This document shows positions 33,749-43,573 of a DNA stretch of 64,000 nucleotides, one piece after another (the first letter of the stretch is position 1; the number at the start of each line of letters is the position of its first letter). The DNA comes from Breviolum minutum Mf 1.05b.01 (lineage: Eukaryota; Sar; Dinophyceae; Suessiales; Symbiodiniaceae). The DNA is taken from positions 310,001-374,000 of the forward strand of contig DF239018.1 in the NCBI GenBank assembly GCA_000507305.1, written 5' to 3'. Under the pieces are notes generated by a model. That model was not told the origin of the DNA, did no database searches, and saw only the letters and a program-made list of their open reading frames with translations. Made by a program: the position numbers and the translations under genes.

Positions 33749-36307
33749 CTAAATATCCGCAGCAAGTGCAATAAGTTTCCTGGCATTCGGAGTTGTCGAC
33801 ACTTCTGAACTACGATGAGGGCTTTGCAACAGGCCTTTTGTTGGGGAAGCAACAGCATATGTTACACAATTTGCTGAAGGAAAGGAAATGTCGATATAAA
33901 ACTTACAGTGCTTCAAGGGTTGATTATCATCTATAGTAAGACACTTGCCATGTTGCGTTACGTCCAAACTTCCTCATCATCCTGGCCCATGTTTCTTTTC
34001 CTAAAACATGTTAGGCCCACCAACATCACGATGCTGCAGTTTCCTAGTAACATGGCATTTCCTGCCATCAGCTCTGCACGGCCATTGTCAAGTGCTGGAA
34101 GCTGGGAAACTAGCATGCTGTCCGCGATGCTCTTCGTTGTGGGCCACCCAAGGGCCGTAAGTTTGTCGGACGGAGTGAGCAGCTTTCCACTAGGCCTATG
34201 CACATAAAAGCCCTTGTTCCGACGAAAGCACGGCAACTTTCCAGAGTAAGCTGACCATGTCCGTGACCAAGACGGATTGTCGCCTAGGAAATACACCAGG
34301 TCCAAACTGGCTGTCGGCTGCTTATGATAGATCCTGGCAAACTCCGAGTCCAAAGTTGCAACGCACGACCGTTCCCTCTTGTTGAAGAAATAAGAGCAGT
34401 CTTCTCGTCCCTTAGTTTGTGGTTTGGATATCTTATCATGGTGAAAGAAGCAATCTTGGAAAAAAGATGAAAGAAAACGAGCTATGACAATATGAAGCGT
34501 GAATACTTTAATTCCAGCACAATGAAAAAACGACTTGCCAAATGTGACATGTTGCTTGTTCCCATTCGATCTTTCGCTTTCTGCAGATATGCCATGCATG
34601 TATATCTCTTTCACGTTGTGATGCCACAAAGTAATCCCTGCACCGCGTCGAAGCTACCATGCTTATTTCCTGGGATATAGCACCATAAGCTTCCCAAACG
34701 TCAAACATGTACTCGCAAGTTTGCTTGTGACAACAGTAGATGTAGACTCGAGATCTGCTAACAGCCGAATGGCCACAATCAGAAGGCACCACACGCAATG
34801 GGTACAAATTGTACCCTGGTAGAAACTCTTGCACGTCTTCCAGAGGAATGTCCTTACTTAGCACTTCTGCAACAATTTGCGAAACATGTCATTTATTACT
34901 AATTCACATTTTGTTTTTGATGTTTTTAATCTTCGTTCCGGATTCCATGGGCATGTCTGTCACATTGACAATTAATTGAAAAGGCACATTGTTTCAATTG
35001 TTCTTATTATTGTTACGTGGGGCTTCAAAACCAATGAATCATCTGGGGTTTCAAGCTATGAGAAAAACTCACCAATCACCCAAGCAGAATTGTTGTGGCT
35101 TCGAACCATAGAAAGAAATCATGAAACTTAAGTGGTGCTGAGAGTCGGGGGTGTTTTCTAAGATAAGGAGCGGAGTCCTGTTCGCCTCATGTTTCCTGGA
35201 CCATACCAGGTATACTGAGCCGGTCCGACCCTCAAAAAATTTTCTGTTGACGTTTGCCCTTGAATTTTCCTGGCAGGGCAACCCGCTCACGTCAAAATCA
35301 ACCTCCCGTGGACCGGGTAGTGGACAGGACCGACCATGCGTGAAGCAAAACTGTTCAGATTGCAAGCGCAGCTTGTTCACCTTCATATCAGGGAACCCTT
35401 GAGAGCGAACTTAAAATCTTTCCAAATATAACTGACCAATAATTAATATTATGTCAGGCCGTTTCTCATAACAAAAACAATGGCCCTGTTTTCCATGTTC
35501 AGGTATCAAAAACCAGTGAACGTGCCACCCATTTTTTAGTATCAATCAAGCCTGCTCCCAGCGCTTCCAGAATGGCAATGACTCATTGATAGACTGTGCT
35601 GGAACCTGCTCTAAGACATCACCAAACACACAGGGAGGAGTGCTTCTGTGGTCGGTCCACTCTTGCACCCATGAATGGTTGTCCAAAATAGTCTGTCTGC
35701 AAGCAGCGTCCAACTCCTTATTATCAATGTGGCATGTGGATGAGCCATTTTTTCACAAGAAACATTCTAAAATCATATTAAATAAATATATAAAAGTTGT
35801 GAGCTTATATTAAATATTCTTATTCATCTACAGCGCGACGAAATCACAGAACAATAAAGCTGTTGTATGGAGACAATGAAGGCCGCCAAGGGTCATGGCA
35901 ACAATGTGGTTGAATTTTCACGTGAAACATGCAATCATCATTCCAATTCCATGATTTCCTTGACTGACACAGCGAGTTAAAGTTGAATTAAAACATGTGT
36001 CATTGTTTCTCTCAAAATAAGAAATCTCTGCCCAGCATTCTGCATCCAGTCCCGCACAACAGATAATGTCATGTTACTGTTTTTGAAATCCATCTATGGC
36101 AAACCAATTTCCAAATGAGGTAAGCTGCTGAATCAAGGCAAGTGCTACCTCTGCCGTATACACACCAGAACAAGATGATGACATAGCGTTGGCTTCTGCT
36201 AAGAGGCACCGTTTCAAAGAAGATGCAGGGATCACTTGTTGAATCACCCTTATTGCCATCTGAACAGAACGAGCAGCCAAACACAGGTTCGTATCTTCAA
36301 AGTCAAC
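33749..36307 (-). CDS. C5-cytosine DNA methyltransferase, multi-exon
   Basis: Five well-supported exons plus a terminal one carry C5-methyltransferase motifs in the right order: 36078-36307 (motif I), 35552-35716 (II-III region), 35073-35409 (motif IV PCQ and motif VI EN), 34615-34866 (VIII region), 33962-34454 (IX-X region, AGNAM), and about 33749-33880 (C-terminal tail to a TAG). The enzyme class transfers a methyl group from S-adenosylmethionine to cytosine C5; the Cys of PCQ is the nucleophile and is present. Further exons may lie upstream to 37.9 kb. It is cargo of the giant transposon. Dinoflagellate methyltransferases have been reported inside retrotransposons; here the gene has introns and sits in an inverted-repeat element. 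Target specificity cannot be read from the sequence. Confidence 0.75.
33962..34454 (-). CDS. Methyltransferase exon, motifs IX-X
   Basis: Acceptor TTTCCAAG, donor GTAACG. After a probable target-recognition region (LDLVYFLGDNPSWSRTWSAY) the frame reads LLTPSDKLTALGWPTTKS (motif IX-like) and ELMAGNAMLLGNCSIVML (motif X, GNAM). This closes the catalytic fold. Confidence 0.7.
34615..34866 (-). CDS. Methyltransferase exon, motif VIII region
   Basis: Acceptor TTGTTGCAG. The frame reads VLSKDIPLEDVQEFLPGYNL, then YPLRVVPSDCGHSAVSRSRV followed by YIYCC. SRSRVYI fits motif VIII (usually QxRxR). Confidence 0.65.
35073..35409 (-). CDS. Methyltransferase catalytic exon, motifs IV and VI
   Basis: Acceptor TTTTAAG, donor GTGAGT. 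The frame reads REVDFDVSGLPCQENSRANV (motif IV with the catalytic Cys in PCQ) and, 40 residues on, TPLLILENTPD (motif VI, EN). Spacing and order are right for a C5-methyltransferase. Confidence 0.8.
35552..35716 (-). CDS. Methyltransferase exon, motif II-III region
   Basis: The frame reads ELDAACRQTILDNHSW, then TDHRSTPPCVFGDVLEQVPA. CVFGDVLE matches the motif III GD-type position. The 5' end follows ATAAG and the 3' end is a GC donor (GAGCAG/GCTTGA), a type known in dinoflagellates. Confidence 0.6.
36078..36307 (-). CDS. Methyltransferase exon with motif I
   Basis: Acceptor TTGCTAAG, donor GTAACA. The frame reads VDFEDTNLCLAARSVQMAIR, then NAMSSSCSGVYTAEVALALI and TSFGNWFAIDGF. SSCSGVYTAEVAL fits the S-adenosylmethionine-binding motif I position (usually FxGxG), in a diverged form. 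Confidence 0.6.
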
Positions 36308-36400
36308 CTTAGCAAAGAACATGAATGACAATAAAAATGCAGGTATAGTATAGTATATATATATATAAACCGCAAAAAATGATAAATATAATACAGATAT

Positions 36401-36680
36401 TCCCACATATTTATTCCATGTTTCATTTTTTTGAGGAAACATGCTAGTCTATTTCCAGGTTTCAGATTGCAGTTTCTTTCTGAAACCTTGGAAATTCCCA
36501 CATATTTATTCCCTATTTCATTTTTTTGAGGAAACATGCTAGTCTATTTCCAGGTTTCAGATTGCAGTTTCTTTCTGAAACCTTGGAAATTCCCACATAT
36601 TTATTCCCTATTTCATTTTTTTGAGGAAACATTCTATTCTAGTTCCAAATTTCAGATTGCAGTTGGAAATTTCAAGAACG
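36401..36680. repeat. Tandem repeat, 95-bp unit, about 2.9 copies, with internal hairpin
   Basis: TCCCACATATTTATTCC starts at 36401, 36496 and 36591. Each unit has a stem CCAGGTTTCAGA / TCTGAAACCTTGG around a 12-base loop (36455-36491 in copy 1). It lies in a probable intron of the methyltransferase gene. Confidence 0.9.
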
Positions 36681-36689
36681 AACAATAAT

Positions 36690-37850
36690 TAATGGTGGCG
36701 CACAAACCCATAATTCCTCGCACCTGGAAGGGGTCAGCCATCCTGACAGGAGGGGCATGAGCATCAGAGCTCTCTGCCAAGCTGATCCGCGTGCTGACCA
36801 TCGAAGAACCATCCAGGGTCTGCTCAACGCAGGATCCGCGTGCCGACATATTACACTCCGCTCAACCCAGGATACACTGTTGGTTTCCCCTGCAGTGACC
36901 TGGTTCTCCAACTTCACTTTCTTATCTCACTTGAACTAGCCCTAGCATTCCTATGGACTTCGCAAAATGAATAATTTAAATATGCATGATGCACATGGGC
37001 GCAGCATTCAGCATTTGCTTGAACCTTGTACACTGTGGAAAAAACCAATGCTACTTGGCTGTGAAATATTCTGCAGCTCTCCAAAATAGACTGGCTTTTA
37101 TGTTGACATTGTAATAATAAACATGTTGGTTTGTCCGAAGTAAATAAAGAGTGAGACTGGAAAAGGCACAAAATTGGAATCTGACCCACCATCTATCTGG
37201 GTTGTCGGACCATTGGGGGACCAAAGCATCCAATGCCGAGCCATGGCGCCCATACCTGTAAGAAAACATTTCATCATTTGATATTCACACTTTTAATTTG
37301 TTCTAATTTACTGTAATATATTCAAAAGAATCCTTCCCACTGAGCAGGGTCCAGTCTCTGTCAAAGAAAGAAAACCCAGCAAGCCTGGTAGAATTCAGTT
37401 GGCTGACCACAAATGTCAGACCCATCAAAGAGGACCTGGCTGTCAGCTTCGTGGTTACTTGTTAGTTATAGATTATAGCTGTCAGGTTTGCTAAATACGA
37501 GTGCCTAAATCAGGATCCCATCGTCACCATGATGATTTATGAATAACACCCTTATCACCATTCAAGCCTGGAAATGCTTCTCCTCGCCAAACTCAAGTTT
37601 GGCCCGTTCCATCAACGTAGCCTCAGGCATCAAATTATTTTTTCACACTTGTAGTTAAAAAATGACTGACTATCTAAAATAAATAATTTCAAACCCTTGT
37701 AATGCCACCAACACAAAGTAACAACACTAACGAATGACAAGAGACGCAAAATCTCATCGAAATATATGTTTCATCTTCTGCTATACCAGGCCCTGTGACA
37801 GATGCAGCAGCTTTACTCGTCGAAATAGCCTCGCTGTAGATGCGGCTAGT
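36690..37850 (-). other. Region with several short candidate exons
   Basis: Minus-strand protein-like segments with splice signals: 37190-37255 (TTACAG acceptor, GTGGGT donor), about 37590-37650 (MPEATLMERAKLEFGEEKHF), about 37340-37470, about 36717-36860 (STRISLAESSDAHAPPVRMA before a GTGCGA donor) and about 37750-37850 (IYSEAISTSKAAASVTGPGI). They probably link the 37905-38831 ORF to the methyltransferase exons, but phases were not all resolved. Confidence 0.4.
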
Positions 37851-37904
37851 TAGAAAAAAAGAATCATGGTACACATAAAAATCAGGAAACATGTTGATTA
37901 TTTT

Positions 37905-38831
37905 TTACTGTGCATGCCTAGAAGCTTCCCTGGAATAGAGTTTTTCGATGATGCTGGCTACATCGTTTGTTCTTTCCAATGGGGTCCGAATGGAAGCTTT
38001 GGACTCAACTCCATGGGCACCACCCTGCTCAAAGGTTGCCTTCCGCTTCACTCCCTGCGAAACAGTGACCAAACGAATATTCTGATGAAAGGCATCTGTG
38101 ATTGCCTGCACCAAACTATGAAGAAGAGGCTGAAGTTGGGGGCAAATCTCGGAAGTCCATTTCTTGTGTTCATTTCTTGGTCTTGGCTTCACCGGACGGA
38201 GAACAAAGGCAATGACATCCACTAAATGAGGCTTGGAGAAGGTGCTTTGCACAAAGTAGGTCTCCGAGTTTATTAACTCCATATCCCAAATGCACTGAAG
38301 TGAATCCGACAAGTTGATTGGCCATGGATCTTCTGTAAGAAACCCATTTGAATCCACATGCGCAGAATGTGCAGGCACTGGAAATGAATGACTTGGCTGA
38401 AACGCAATGTCGCCCAGCTTTCGCAACCATGCAAATGCAGCCTTTCGTTGATCCACCAATCTCTTTTGATCAGTTGATACTTGAACCAGTATGCACACCA
38501 GAATGCTGGTGGGAACGGTTCTCTCATCAAGAAGGTAATATGCTTCCTCTGGAGTCAGGGATGAAGATGCTTTCCTATCTTTCTTTGCCACTCTACGCTG
38601 AGGAACAGCTTCATTTGCCCAAACATTTTCATGTAACTTTTCAGCGTCATCTACCCATTTCACCAAGAGTGCCCTTCGCTTCTCCTGGTTACTGCCTTGA
38701 AGAAGACAGCCCAAATCAGAAAGCACCCACTCTGTTTGAGTGTTGTCCTGAGTACTGACGTAGCACCTCAATGATACTACAGTGGGCACTGTTTGAATAA
38801 CAATATTTCTCACATCATCGAAATTTGCCAT
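37905..38831 (-). CDS. Unknown 308-aa protein, rightmost gene of the element
   Basis: The ORF starts MANFDDVRNIVIQTVPTVVS at 38831 and stops at 37905. A GT donor (CACA/GTAAAA) at the very end means it may instead be the first exon of the methyltransferase gene. The protein is mixed in composition, with CLLQGSNQEKRRALLVKWVD, a basic patch (RRVAKKDRKASSSL), WLRKLGDIAFQPSHSFPVPA and PQLQPLLHSLVQAITDAFHQ. No recognised domain, signal peptide or membrane span. The 1 kb between its start and the right inverted repeat is non-coding and repeat-filled, so promoter activity for the whole minus-strand block could lie there. Confidence 0.65.
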   Translation of the reverse strand: MANFDDVRNIVIQTVPTVVSLRCYVSTQDNTQTEWVLSDLGCLLQGSNQEKRRALLVKWVDDAEKLHENVWANEAVPQRRVAKKDRKASSSLTPEEAYYLLDERTVPTSILVCILVQVSTDQKRLVDQRKAAFAWLRKLGDIAFQPSHSFPVPAHSAHVDSNGFLTEDPWPINLSDSLQCIWDMELINSETYFVQSTFSKPHLVDVIAFVLRPVKPRPRNEHKKWTSEICPQLQPLLHSLVQAITDAFHQNIRLVTVSQGVKRKATFEQGGAHGVESKASIRTPLERTNDVASIIEKLYSREASRHAQ

Positions 38832-38879
38832 GGCTCATTAAGGCAGGCTGTTGCTTTGACGCGGCTAGTGTAGAAACAA

Positions 38880-39500
38880 AAAAGCATTGATGTGATTTGA
38901 TGTGATTTTAAAGTTCTCAATTTGCTACCGTGTGCAAAACATGAATGTTCTGACACAAACCACACATTACACCATTCAAATAATCGTATGCATAACATCG
39001 GTAAACTAAATTAAATATGTTCTTTGGATTTGTTTGTGGCTGTTTTGATTATCTTTATTTGTTTTGACTTGGTTACGCAAACATGTGAGTCACTAAGTCG
39101 CATCTTTGCTGAGAACTACACTGCAACACAAATGATAGATTTTGCCAAAGGTGATCCTAATAATGACATAATCTTTGATCGACAGTGTTCATCAAATATT
39201 GATGGTTGCGTATGTAACCAACTAAGAACTAACTATGTTCTTCTTTCCGGGTTTCAAACGGCAGGACTTTGAAACCCTGGAAAAATGTTTAATACAAACT
39301 AAAAACGCATCTTGCAAAAATTGATTGATGTGATTTGATGTGTTTTTGATGTTCTGAATCTGCTACCGTGCGCACAGCTACAAATGTTCTGACACAAACC
39401 ACACATTAAACCATAAGATTTATAATATTGGAAAGTTATATTATTCTTTGGATGATTTGTTAGTGGCTTATGGTTTTTGATTATCAGTGTTTGTTTTGAG
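38880..39500. repeat. Direct repeat pair, about 190 bp, 435 bp apart
   Basis: GATGTGATTTGATGTG, GTTCTGACACAAACCACACA and TTCTTTGGAT occur in order near 38888-39035 and again near 39325-39455. An open plus-strand frame at 39024-39272 is built partly from this repeat and is not called. Confidence 0.7.
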
Positions 39501-39780
39501 CAGGATTGAGCTGATTTTTTCTCATATTGTTTTGAGCATTTTTGAGCAGGATTGAGCTGATTTTTTCTCACCGCCCTGCCCCCCCCTCCCCATCCTCATT
39601 AACATCTATCGAGCAGGATTGAGTTGATTTTGAGCAGGATTTATTGTAACAAGCTACCTCAAATGATGGTTGAAGCATGTACAAAGTACTAGAACATTGA
39701 CCTACACAACAAAATTATCAACTCAAAGTTGCTCAAAATCAGCTCAAATCTGATCAAAATCAGCTCAATCCTGCTCAATC
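39495..39780. repeat. Right subterminal GAGCAGGATTGAGC motif cluster
   Basis: TTTTGAGCAGGATTGAGCTG occurs near 39495 and 39540, a variant near 39610, and inverted copies (CAGCTCAATCCTGCTCAATC) near 39760. The cluster adjoins the right terminal inverted repeat, which contains one more inverted copy. Confidence 0.85.
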
Positions 39781-39865
39781 TTATTCCTTCAAGTTAGGAA
39801 TACATGGTATACGCAGCAATTTCTTTCATTTTGAATTTTCAGCTCATAATCACTCAATTCCGCTT

Positions 39866-39955
39866 AAAATGAGCTCAATCCTGCTCAACACAGTTTTCCG
39901 AACAAATGGTTTTAGGGGGGGGGGCTGTGGAGGGGGGGGCTGGGAAGTTCTATGA
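39866..39955 (-). repeat. Right terminal inverted repeat
   Basis: Perfect reverse complement of 11502-11591, base for base, including the G-runs of 10 and 8. It ends ...GAAGTTCTATGA directly before GATTA. Confidence 0.92.
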
Positions 39956-39960
39956 GATTA
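39956..39960. other. Target-site duplication GATTA, right
   Basis: Directly follows the right terminus and matches 11497-11501 in direct orientation. Confidence 0.75.
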
Positions 39961-42900
39961 TGCGACCTAGTTATATAGGGGATTGTAGAAAGCCATTATA
40001 AGAATCACTACTTAGCAACTAGTACAGCGGAACGTCACATCTTTTTTGATCACTGCTCAATATTGGCACAAGTGAAGGAGGAGGTTACAATCCAACCAGC
40101 GCCAAGTATATAGCTGGGATATATATATATACAATATAGATTTGTCGGCAATGGTGAGTTTACAAGTAGTCTAAAAAGTACCCCCGCGAAAACTAACATT
40201 GCATGTCCACTGAAAGTCTTGGAAGATGCATTTTCCTATGGTTCCATAGTCCCTTTTAGGTGACATGTTATTTTCGGAGGTCACATCCTCAAGAAAAAGC
40301 AGCGAAAGGTCAACAAACCCCACATGGATCAGTTCTTCATGCGTTCTAAAGCCTTTTCGTGGGTGTTTCTTTATTTTAAAGCAAAATTGGGTGGTAGTTT
40401 CCAACATGTTCGTGTTACATCCTTATTCAGGGAAGATGAAGCTAATTTGCGGTGGTAAAAGTAAATTGGCAACATCCATGAAGGACGAATTTGCAGCCTA
40501 CTAGGTTTCTTTGTCCTCAAAATGTGTTATAGCTAAGAATGGTGGGTTGTGTAAAGGATTTTGTTCCCCGGAATGACCCGTTGAACTAATTAATCATGAA
40601 CGTTTAAAAAAAACAGACTCCAACATATGAAAGAACCATTGCCCAGATACAACCCAGACACAACCTCTTGTTCATATTTGTTCATTCTCCTCTCTCCATT
40701 ATCCATTTTTAGTTTGCCCTGAGCTCAAGAAAGGACACTGCAAATATCGCATCTCTGAGGTGTCTGCAGTTGATTGAGAAGTCTGTACCTTGTTTGTACC
40801 CATCAGCAATGGACACCACCGACTGCATGTTTGTTGTTGGGTTTGACTAGTGCTCAGTACCACAGAGGTTGCTTGTTTTCGAGATGCGGAGATGATGTCT
40901 TATGATACATTAGAACGTGCAATACTATGTTAACATCAGCCATTTTTGTAATTATATCAATATTATCATATGACATATAATAACGAAGGCCAGTATGGGA
41001 ATGATACTACTATGTTTTCTCACCAAGGTGAAAAATCAGTATGCGACCACCTTTCTTCCGGACTCTCCCTGCTTTGTAGAAGAGGTTGTGTGTTTCCAAA
41101 TCATCTCAAAACTAGGATTTGTTGAAGGTGATTTTTTACTTTGTACCATGGTACATCACCGTCAAACCACCATTTGGGAGAATATGTTTTACTCTTTCCA
41201 GGCATTTTATGCGAATCCAAGAAAAAGATCCCAACATCTTTGGAAAAGTAGCCATGTCTTTGTTATTGGGAGGTAAATATTGACCCTGATTTCTACTTGT
41301 TCTTTACCAGGGTTTCACGGGATAGATTCTAGCAGCTGGCAGGTGTGACTCCTTTTTTCAAATTAGATCAGGGATATAGTTTGCTGGTGAAGTGTTACGT
41401 ATTGAAGCCCTTGATCCCCGTGTTGGGGATCTATCGCCAACCGTGACAGCCCATGTGTTTCTGTGGTAAAAGAAAAGCCAGGCTAAAGAAAGACTTCAAT
41501 TAAATTGTGATCCCCCATAAACTGAGCAGTGAAAACGTTTTGCTGGTGGTTTGCGTTCTTTTTGGGGGGATGATACTACCCTCTTTGATAAGAGATTATG
41601 ACATTGCCCATCAATTCAGGAACTCCCTATCAACCAACCATTAAACTAGTTAGATACCTTTGGTCAAAACGACATTGAGGGGGACTCCTACACCAAAGCA
41701 AACAACTAAGCAAACAGATTTTGAAAATTTCAACCTATCATCACTTGAAACAAAGTCATCCGTAGCTCTGTTTTCGCATGGTAACAGATGGATCCTTGAC
41801 ATGTGACATGGCGATCCGGGAAACTCAAAAAGAACACCCAAGGTATGTTTGAATCGATGATGTTCCTTTTCCTTTTTTGGTTGAATATTTTAATTCCCTG
41901 GAGTTCAATCTTGGTTTCGTTTGTTTGTTTTTTTGTGATGATTTGGGTGTGTTGGACTTGTTCAGCATAAAAATTTGGTGTGAGTATTTACACTTTGGTA
42001 AACTAATATATATAGAAGGCTGGAAAATCACCATCTTTTTAGGAGATACATCTTCAAATGGTAGTTGTTCCATTGTCATGTCCATTTTCGGTGGTGTAAA
42101 ATATGTCCAAAAAAATGCGTGCATGATTCACATCACGTGACACTTTCGGGTTTAAGTTTCGGAAGCCTACGAAAATGACCTTCATTCAGGTTTCGAATAT
42201 GCGTTATAATTCAAACGGCAAGGTTGAAAGAAAGGTTGGTGAAACAACGAATTTCGTAAATGGTTGTAGTCTAGTGATTTTCTAGTTGGATGGATTTAAT
42301 CTATCCAATTCAAATATGTTATTTTCCAATGTTTGGAAGCCATGCAACAGAAGCAATCATTCATTACTTGAAATGTGGGGGCCAGACAACGAAAAAAATC
42401 CTGTAGAGGACAAACATTTCAATTCTTATTCAATTGGTTTACCAGAATTGGCGGCGTTATCCCAATTCCATATTCTACCTTTTTTGGCAATGAAATAAGT
42501 CATGCTTTTTCTAGCTAGCGCATGTAGAGAAAACTCTTGATCTTGGGATGGTTGTTCACATCTTAGTAGCTTACTTGATGCAAATGAATGGTAGATTCCT
42601 TCAGGATTTCCCCACACCGGTGAGTTGGTGACGAGTTGGATGGTGAAGAGTTGGATCTTTTTGGGGTAGAGATGAAATACTACCCAAATACTACCTATAG
42701 TTATGTGGGGATTATGATAAACCATCATAAGGATCCCGTCATTAAACAACCTGTATTTCAATGGAAAGTATCCGAGAGCTTTTTGGAACTCCAACCTCAA
42801 CATCCAATTTGGGCCAATTCTAGCGACCTTCCAACCGCCGGTTGGTCACCCTAAATGGCTGTTTTAGTAAGGGAATCTCCCAATAATAATGCCCTTATGT

Positions 42901-43250
42901 AATTCAGGTTTAGGAATTCTTGTAATTCGTCCAGATCATTTTCATCGATTGGACATTCTCGAAATCCTTCCGCTCAAGGATGTGATCGGGCTGCATGCGT
43001 ATAGAGCTGTTGCACTGTTGACGGAAAGTTGGAGCTAAGGATGTCAGGAAGGTTAACATGCCATGAGAAGTTGACCCAACCTGGCCCACTGTGATATTTG
43101 TGGCGCCGCTTGTTGTGGAACAGAAGTAGGGGGCGAAGTATAGGGATTGGTTCATACAGCTTTTCAAGAGCATCTTCACCCCGATCTAAGTTGCCGTGCA
43201 AGGGGCCACAACAAGGAGTCTGCCTTAACTTTGGCTAAATGCTGGTGGTT
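39961..43250. other. Gene-poor right flank
   Basis: No gene can be supported. It holds copies of an interspersed repeat with core TAGTTATATAGGGGATTGTA (39969-39988) and GTTATGTGGGGATTATGATA (near 42690-42710), homopolymer tracts and short AT repeats. The weak plus-strand open segment near 40715-40800 is not assignable. Confidence 0.5.
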
Positions 43251-43365
43251 TGCTGGCCAAAAGTAGCTGCCCCCTTTGATGTCGGAATCGCCGCTCAGTG
43301 AGCTTCCGGCGAAACAAGTCTGTCCCGACGCCAAGCGACGGCCACCTTGAACTGGCACAAATTTT

Positions 43366-43573
43366 GAGCTGAGCGTCCTGAATGACGCCTTCCTCCAAAA
43401 CACGGCCGCTTCACCGCATGTTTTCTCTGAGGAGGACCTTCAACGGCAAAAGGACGAAAGCGCCGGACGCGAAGCTGCAAAGGCCAAAGCCGGGAAACCT
43501 CGACAGGACGCAGCTTGGGGCCGCAAGGGGTTTTATCTTCGCCAAAAAAGAAGGCTGATAGCAATTCTTTGAA
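43366..43573 (+). CDS. GC-rich open segment, possible terminal exon
   Basis: The plus frame reads LSVLNDAFLQNTAASPHVFS, EEDLQRQKDESAGREAAKAK, then WGRKGFYLRQKRRLIAIL and a TGA. It is strikingly richer in GC than its surroundings. The minus strand is also open over much of it (43295-43564), so the coding strand is not certain. Confidence 0.35.

Larger units (their letters stand above)
11502..39955. mobile_element. Giant terminal-inverted-repeat DNA transposon with gene cargo
   Basis: The segment starts TCATAGAACTTCCCAGCC and ends with its exact reverse complement. The inverted repeats are identical over 90 bp (11502-11591 and 39866-39955), including C-runs of 8 and 10, then diverge by three mismatches over the next 15 bp. 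The repeat stops exactly where the direct repeat GATTA begins on both sides. All coding calls inside are minus strand. They include a C5-cytosine methyltransferase, a DNRRL-motif protein and several unknown multi-exon genes. Outside repeats (GGTACC MITEs, CTAGTTATATAGGGG repeat) were not seen inside. The 28.45-kb length includes a 90-N gap, so true length is uncertain. No RVE integrase, protein-primed polymerase, capsid, tyrosine recombinase or known DDE transposase was recognised, so the superfamily is open. An inversion between old repeats would not explain the direct GATTA. Confidence 0.82.

Noticed and set aside
39024-39272. 82-aa plus-strand frame with a hydrophobic start
   Set aside because: It begins inside a direct repeat shared with 39320-39500 and has no neighbour on that strand inside the element.
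11502-39955. Polinton/Maverick or endogenous large DNA virus
   Set aside because: No DNA polymerase B, RVE integrase, capsid, protease or packaging ATPase could be recognised, and the genes contain introns.
11502-39955. Simple inversion between two pre-existing inverted repeats
   Set aside because: It would not produce a direct GATTA exactly at both outer ends, nor a rebuilt empty site matching a host repeat.
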